NCBI GenBank assembly: GCA_913056375.1
Contig: CAJXNF010000018.1
Location: 1 to 18,643, forward strand
DNA: 18,643 nt
Source: an uncultured Pseudomonadota bacterium
GTDB taxonomy: Bacteria > SAR324 > NAC60-12
Direction of reading: 5' to 3'
A model generated the notes under the pieces. The model ran no database searches and was not told the origin of the DNA. It saw only the letters and a list, made by a program, of their open reading frames with translations. The stretch's first letter is position 1. The number at the start of each line of letters is the position of its first letter. Position numbers and translations under genes: made by a program. Of the stretch, positions 15,754 to 18,643 are shown in pieces.

Positions 15754-16755
15754 TTAGTTCAATCCTCCTCCAAGCTTTTGTTCCATCATCAGAGAAAAAG
15801 CCTCGTCTTCTGCGGAGGCTTGATGGCGCCAGCGACGATGGAACCAAGCCCATTGAGGTGGATCGATACGGATTAATTCCTCAATCCTTTGATTGATCCA
15901 ACGAGTAATTCTGTAAAGATCTTCCTCTAAGACTTTGGATTCCGAATGAAAGTTACCCCAGTCATAAATCTTTACTTCAAAACTACCATCAGGTTGCCGC
16001 AATGTTGTAAATCCTAATACCGGAGCCCCAGTTTTCATGGCAAACCGAGCAACACTGACCGGTGTCTTGGCCAACATTCCAAAAAAAGGTGCCCAGATGC
16101 TTGGAACATTTGTGTCTTGGTCTACAGCTAGAAACAAAATTCCATTTCGTTTGAAGCAGTTAAGAATTTTACGCATCGTCTGTGGGTCTCCTCTTGGAAT
16201 CAACTCCAGATTACCCCTCTGCCGATGTTGTCGGATCAACTCATTCAGGCGTTCATCTGGAACGTTCGTTGTTACCAAGGCAGCATAGTGACCTTTTTCT
16301 GCTGCAAAGGGCAGAAGCATCTCCCAGTTCCCCATGTGAAGTCCCACAAAGATCACGCCTTTCCCTTTTGCTAAAGCCTGCTCAACAATTGGATAGCCTT
16401 CCACATTCACGTGCTCTTGATGGTTTTTCATCAAGTGGTTCAGGGCAAAGAATTCCATCAATAGCATCCCAAAGTGCTTGAAACATTCATGCACCCACTG
16501 GGAACGAGTGGATTCAGAGACATCCGGAAAGACACGTCCCAGTTGGACTTTTGCGATTCCTCTCTCCTTGGAAAGTAACCAATAAGAAAGATTACCAATA
16601 CCACGACCAATCTTTTGAAGTTGACTTAGCGTGAGTCGATCTCCCAACCACAAACCGAATTTGAAGAGTTGATATTGCAGATTTCGGCTGAGTCGAATGG
16701 TCCAGGACGCTCGGGGGTCTTTGCGAAACTGGGAGTAAGAAATTGAATCAGTCAT
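15754..16755 (-). CDS. Lipid A biosynthesis acyltransferase, LpxL/HtrB family
   Basis: A 333-residue inner-membrane-associated acyltransferase. The catalytic HX4E/D motif is HMGNWE (His140 to Glu145), followed by a conserved VDQD segment and PFFG (in IWAPFFGMLAKTP), with the family C-terminus WAWFHRRW. In Gram-negative bacteria these enzymes transfer a fatty acyl chain from acyl-ACP to Kdo2-lipid IVA or a related lipid; relatives act on other lipids, so the acceptor is not certain. The start at 16755 gives the 8-base ATGACTGA overlap with the threonine synthase stop, indicating translational coupling. The frame is open 55 codons further upstream inside thrC, but that extension is unlike the family. 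It is second in the tightly packed operon. Confidence 0.87.
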   Translation of the reverse strand: MTDSISYSQFRKDPRASWTIRLSRNLQYQLFKFGLWLGDRLTLSQLQKIGRGIGNLSYWLLSKERGIAKVQLGRVFPDVSESTRSQWVHECFKHFGMLLMEFFALNHLMKNHQEHVNVEGYPIVEQALAKGKGVIFVGLHMGNWEMLLPFAAEKGHYAALVTTNVPDERLNELIRQHRQRGNLELIPRGDPQTMRKILNCFKRNGILFLAVDQDTNVPSIWAPFFGMLAKTPVSVARFAMKTGAPVLGFTTLRQPDGSFEVKIYDWGNFHSESKVLEEDLYRITRWINQRIEELIRIDPPQWAWFHRRWRHQASAEDEAFSLMMEQKLGGGLN

Positions 16756-18139
16756 GCTTATAAACGGTCTTTTCCAGAAAAGCTCGGACTGCCTCAGCAG
16801 TTGCTGGCAAACGATGACATCTTGTATCCCTGTTGCGTAGATTGGCCAATTCAGTGGGTTCTGGAGGAGGATTGCCCGTGGCTCGTTCGATAGGTCCAGC
16901 AAACTTTGCGGGGTGTGCACATGCCAAGCTGATCACAGGATTGGATGATGAAATTTTCTGCGCTGCTGCATACCCAACCGCAGAATGTGGATCTAACAAG
17001 TAACCGTGCTTTGAATGCACTTCTTGGATGGTTGCCACAGTCTCTTCATCATCCACACGAACCGACTCAAACTGGGCTTGAGCCTTCTTTAGGTGGTTTC
17101 CAGTGAGCGTTAATTTCCCCGAAGCCTGAAATTCCATCATCCAACTTCGTAAAATTTTAGGGTCTTTATCACACAAGTCGTAGAGGTAGCGTTCCAAGTT
17201 ACTTGAAATTTGGATATCCATTGAGGGGCTAAGCGTTTCTTGAACGTCTTCTTGATGGTATTCACCCTTACTGAACAGACGATGGAGGATATCATTTGAA
17301 TTAGTGGCTACAATTAGTTTCTCAACAGGTAGCCCCATTTGCTGAGCATAATATCCTGCAAGGACATTTCCGAAATTTCCGGTTGGCACTGAGAAAATAA
17401 CTGGACTTTCAGCACTTGGCGCCACACGACAGTGGGCATATATGTAATAGACAATTTGGGCGAGAACTCTAGCCCAATTGATTGAATTGACAGCCCCCAA
17501 TCGCTGAGTTTTTTTAAATTCCACATCGTTGAAAAGAGCTTTGACAATATTTTGAGCATCGTCAAAGGTTCCGTCCACAGCAAGGTTGTGTACATTTTCA
17601 TCTGTCACTGTAACCATCTGCAGTTCTTGTATCGGGCTGACTCGGCTAAAAGGATGCAACATAAAGATTTCAAGATTCTTACGGTGTCGCACACCATGAA
17701 TGGCAGCGCTACCAGTATCTCCTGAAGTTGCACCAAGAATTCGTAACCGTTCACCCCTTTAGTTCAGCAGATACTCAAAAAGGTTCCCCAACAACTGAAG
17801 AGCCACGTCCTTAAAAGCGAAGGTGGGGCCATGGAACAATTCTAGTACATGTATCGAAGATACTGGATTAACAGGGGTGATGGTTGATGTTCGGAAGCTT
17901 GCGTAACTCCGTTGAATCATTGCTTTCAATTCTGATCTGTCAACAGACTCCCCCACAAACAAATCAAGTACTTCAAGACAAAGATCTTGGTATGTCAAGG
18001 AACGCCAATCTTGAAGCTTCTCTTTAATACTTGGCAACTCTTGGGGAATTAATAGACCTCCATCTTCAGCAAGGCCCATCATGACTGCATCATCAAAATT
18101 TAGCTCACTCACTCCTCCGCGGGTACTGCAATACTTCAT
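16748..18139 (-). pseudogene. thrC: Threonine synthase interrupted by one in-frame TAA
   Basis: Threonine synthase (PLP-dependent, O-phosphohomoserine to threonine) spanning 463 amino-acid codons plus one internal stop. Residues 1-126 hold the N-terminal domain starting MKYCSTRGG and the PLP lysine, Lys110, in GPTFAFKD. Codon 127 is TAA (17759-17761). The same frame then continues without a base gained or lost as RGERLRILGATSGDTGSAAIHG, which includes the PLP-phosphate loop TSGDTGS, through to a normal C-terminus at 16748. In homologues this position usually holds a glutamine, lysine or glutamate before RGER, so a single substitution (for example CAA to TAA) explains it. AGGA lies 5 bases before the ATG. 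Possible causes are a sequencing or assembly error, a true null allele, or recoding. Neither fragment alone has a complete active site. Confidence 0.88.
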
Positions 18140-18182
18140 TTATTTCCTGAATAAACTATGAACATCTAGGTTGTAAAATAGG

Positions 18183-18194
18183 GTGCTCCAGCAC
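18183..18194. repeat. Short GC-rich hairpin upstream of thrC
   Basis: GTGCT (18183-18187) and AGCAC (18190-18194) are perfect inverses with a 2-base centre, so the usable stem is 4-5 pairs. On the minus strand it lies between the SHOCT-like stop and the threonine synthase start and is followed by CCTATTTTA. It could act as a weak terminator or attenuator for thrC. No leader peptide rich in Thr/Ile codons was seen. Confidence 0.22.
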
Positions 18195-18232
18195 AGAATG
18201 AGATTTGTTAAGCGAATCAATGAGGTAATGTT

Positions 18233-18466
18233 TCAAAGCCCTTGCATCCACCACGTCAGCACTAATTTTGCTTCTCTTTCTCTAAAAGAAGCTTCATCGA
18301 TCTTGCCAAGTGCAAATCCATCCCGAAGATAGTGAAGCTTCGCCAAGCATTCTTTTCGGCTCTCACAGTGGCTCCAGCCTTTCTCCTTCCGATACACCAA
18401 TTGATAGTATTCCTCGTCATCAACCAAGATTGGGTGATCAATAGAATGTGGCGTAAGATTGATCAT
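18233..18466 (-). CDS. Small SHOCT-like protein of unknown function
   Basis: A 77-residue soluble protein with no signal peptide or membrane segment. The N-terminal half is acidic and aromatic (DDEEYYQLVYRKEKGW, 16-31). The C-terminal part, KLHYLRDGFALGKIDEASFRE (44-64), followed by REAKLV, fits the SHOCT pattern (a leucine helix, a G-x-I-turn-F motif, then a basic helix), which often ends bacterial proteins and may mediate oligomerisation. The only ATG that gives this protein (18464-18466) overlaps the divergent lnt start. There is no strong ribosome site; only a weak GAGAA lies upstream. It could be co-transcribed with threonine synthase, 93 bases downstream. SHOCT similarity is suggestive, not certain. 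Confidence 0.6.
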   Translation of the reverse strand: MINLTPHSIDHPILVDDEEYYQLVYRKEKGWSHCESRKECLAKLHYLRDGFALGKIDEASFREREAKLVLTWWMQGL

Positions 18467-18643
18467 GGCTAATTCTCATTGGACTAGGAGGGCATTCTGC
18501 AGTCGTTGGCGTAGACTTCTTGCAGCCGCGAGCAGTGGGGTAATGTTTGGTTTTAGTACCCCAGGGTTCGGATTGCCGCTACTGGGGCTAGTTGCATTGG
18601 TGCCAATGTTAATTTTGTATGAAGAAATCCTCTCAATTCCCCA
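18465..18643 (+). CDS. lnt: Apolipoprotein N-acyltransferase, N-terminal part (runs off the window)
   Basis: The first 59 codons of an open frame reaching the window end. After a basic start (MANSHWTRRAFCSRWRR) comes a hydrophobic stretch with SSGVMFGFSTPGFGLPLLGL and VALVPMLIL. This matches the N-terminus of Lnt, where a small-residue helix leads to a PxFG turn, a second helix and a VALVPLL segment. Lnt adds the third acyl chain to outer-membrane lipoproteins in the inner membrane, which fits the lipid A acyltransferase and lipoprotein genes in this window. The nitrilase catalytic domain lies beyond the edge and cannot be checked. An in-frame TTG two codons upstream is an alternative start. 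The ribosome site is weak. Confidence 0.65.
   Translation, partial: MANSHWTRRAFCSRWRRLLAAASSGVMFGFSTPGFGLPLLGLVALVPMLILYEEILSIP

Noticed and set aside
15754..16920. Longer acyltransferase starting at 16920
   Set aside because: The added 55 residues lie wholly in thrC, do not fit the family, and the start at 16755 gives a classical overlap with the thrC stop.
16748..17692. Two separate genes in place of thrC, the second starting at an internal GTG
   Set aside because: The second part lacks the PLP lysine and the sequence just before it still encodes threonine synthase in the same frame through 17758. One interrupted gene explains it better.
18140..18182. Sigma-70-like TTTACA / TTTATT pair before thrC
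   Set aside because: The -10 would place the start of transcription inside or beyond the AGGA ribosome site, so it cannot serve this gene well.
1..18643. CRISPR array, insertion sequence, integrase or prophage genes
   Set aside because: No regularly spaced repeats, transposase or integrase motifs, or terminal inverted repeats were found on either strand.

Overview
The window suggests a Gram-negative bacterium of medium G+C content. It carries a lipid A-type acyltransferase, the start of an apolipoprotein N-acyltransferase and a small lipoprotein. The mix of MlrC, MetE-like, RraA and large alpha/beta-hydrolase genes recalls marine proteobacterial or SAR324-like genomes, but this placement is a guess from gene content and I could not test it. 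I see no phage, transposase, plasmid or CRISPR signal.

Left part (1-8702): metabolic genes in mixed orientation. A TetR-type regulator (274-894) lies in a strikingly AT-rich stretch and converges on an MlrC/M81 metallopeptidase-like gene (917-2410, minus). Upstream of that on the minus strand is a 44-residue lipoprotein gene that begins behind a good ribosome binding site. A GFA-family zinc protein (plus) and a glutathione S-transferase (minus) follow. Next is a plus-strand run: stand-alone MetE-type methyltransferase, DUF1330 protein, 661-residue alpha/beta hydrolase and RraA-like aldolase/regulator. An MFS transporter (8703-9989, minus) converges on the end of that run. Together these could form a small catabolic and uptake module (hydrolysis, methyl transfer, aldol cleavage, glutathione chemistry, transport). 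No substrate can be read from the sequence.

Middle (9990-10350): about 235 bases without a gene, then tRNA-Gln(UUG) with an encoded CCA, preceded by a candidate promoter.

Right part (10351-18466, all minus): a compact gene string. In transcription order it is a SHOCT-like small protein, threonine synthase, an LpxL/HtrB-type acyltransferase, an alpha/beta-hydrolase-fold protein, a FecR-domain protein, a prepilin-peptidase-like membrane protein and a 954-residue periplasmic protein with two AMIN-like domains and many TPRs. From threonine synthase to the prepilin peptidase, every junction is an overlap or a gap of 2 bases, which indicates one operon with translational coupling. Two genes in it are damaged or altered. 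Threonine synthase has a single in-frame TAA between its PLP lysine and its PLP-phosphate loop. The hydrolase has glycine where the nucleophilic serine should be. At the right edge lnt starts on the plus strand, and its ATG shares the tetranucleotide CATG with the start codon of the divergent SHOCT-like gene.

The best candidate for something undescribed is the co-transcribed set FecR protein, prepilin-peptidase-like protein and AMIN-AMIN-TPR protein, together with a serine-less hydrolase, behind a lipid A acyltransferase and with no pilin gene in view. It may be an envelope-associated assembly.
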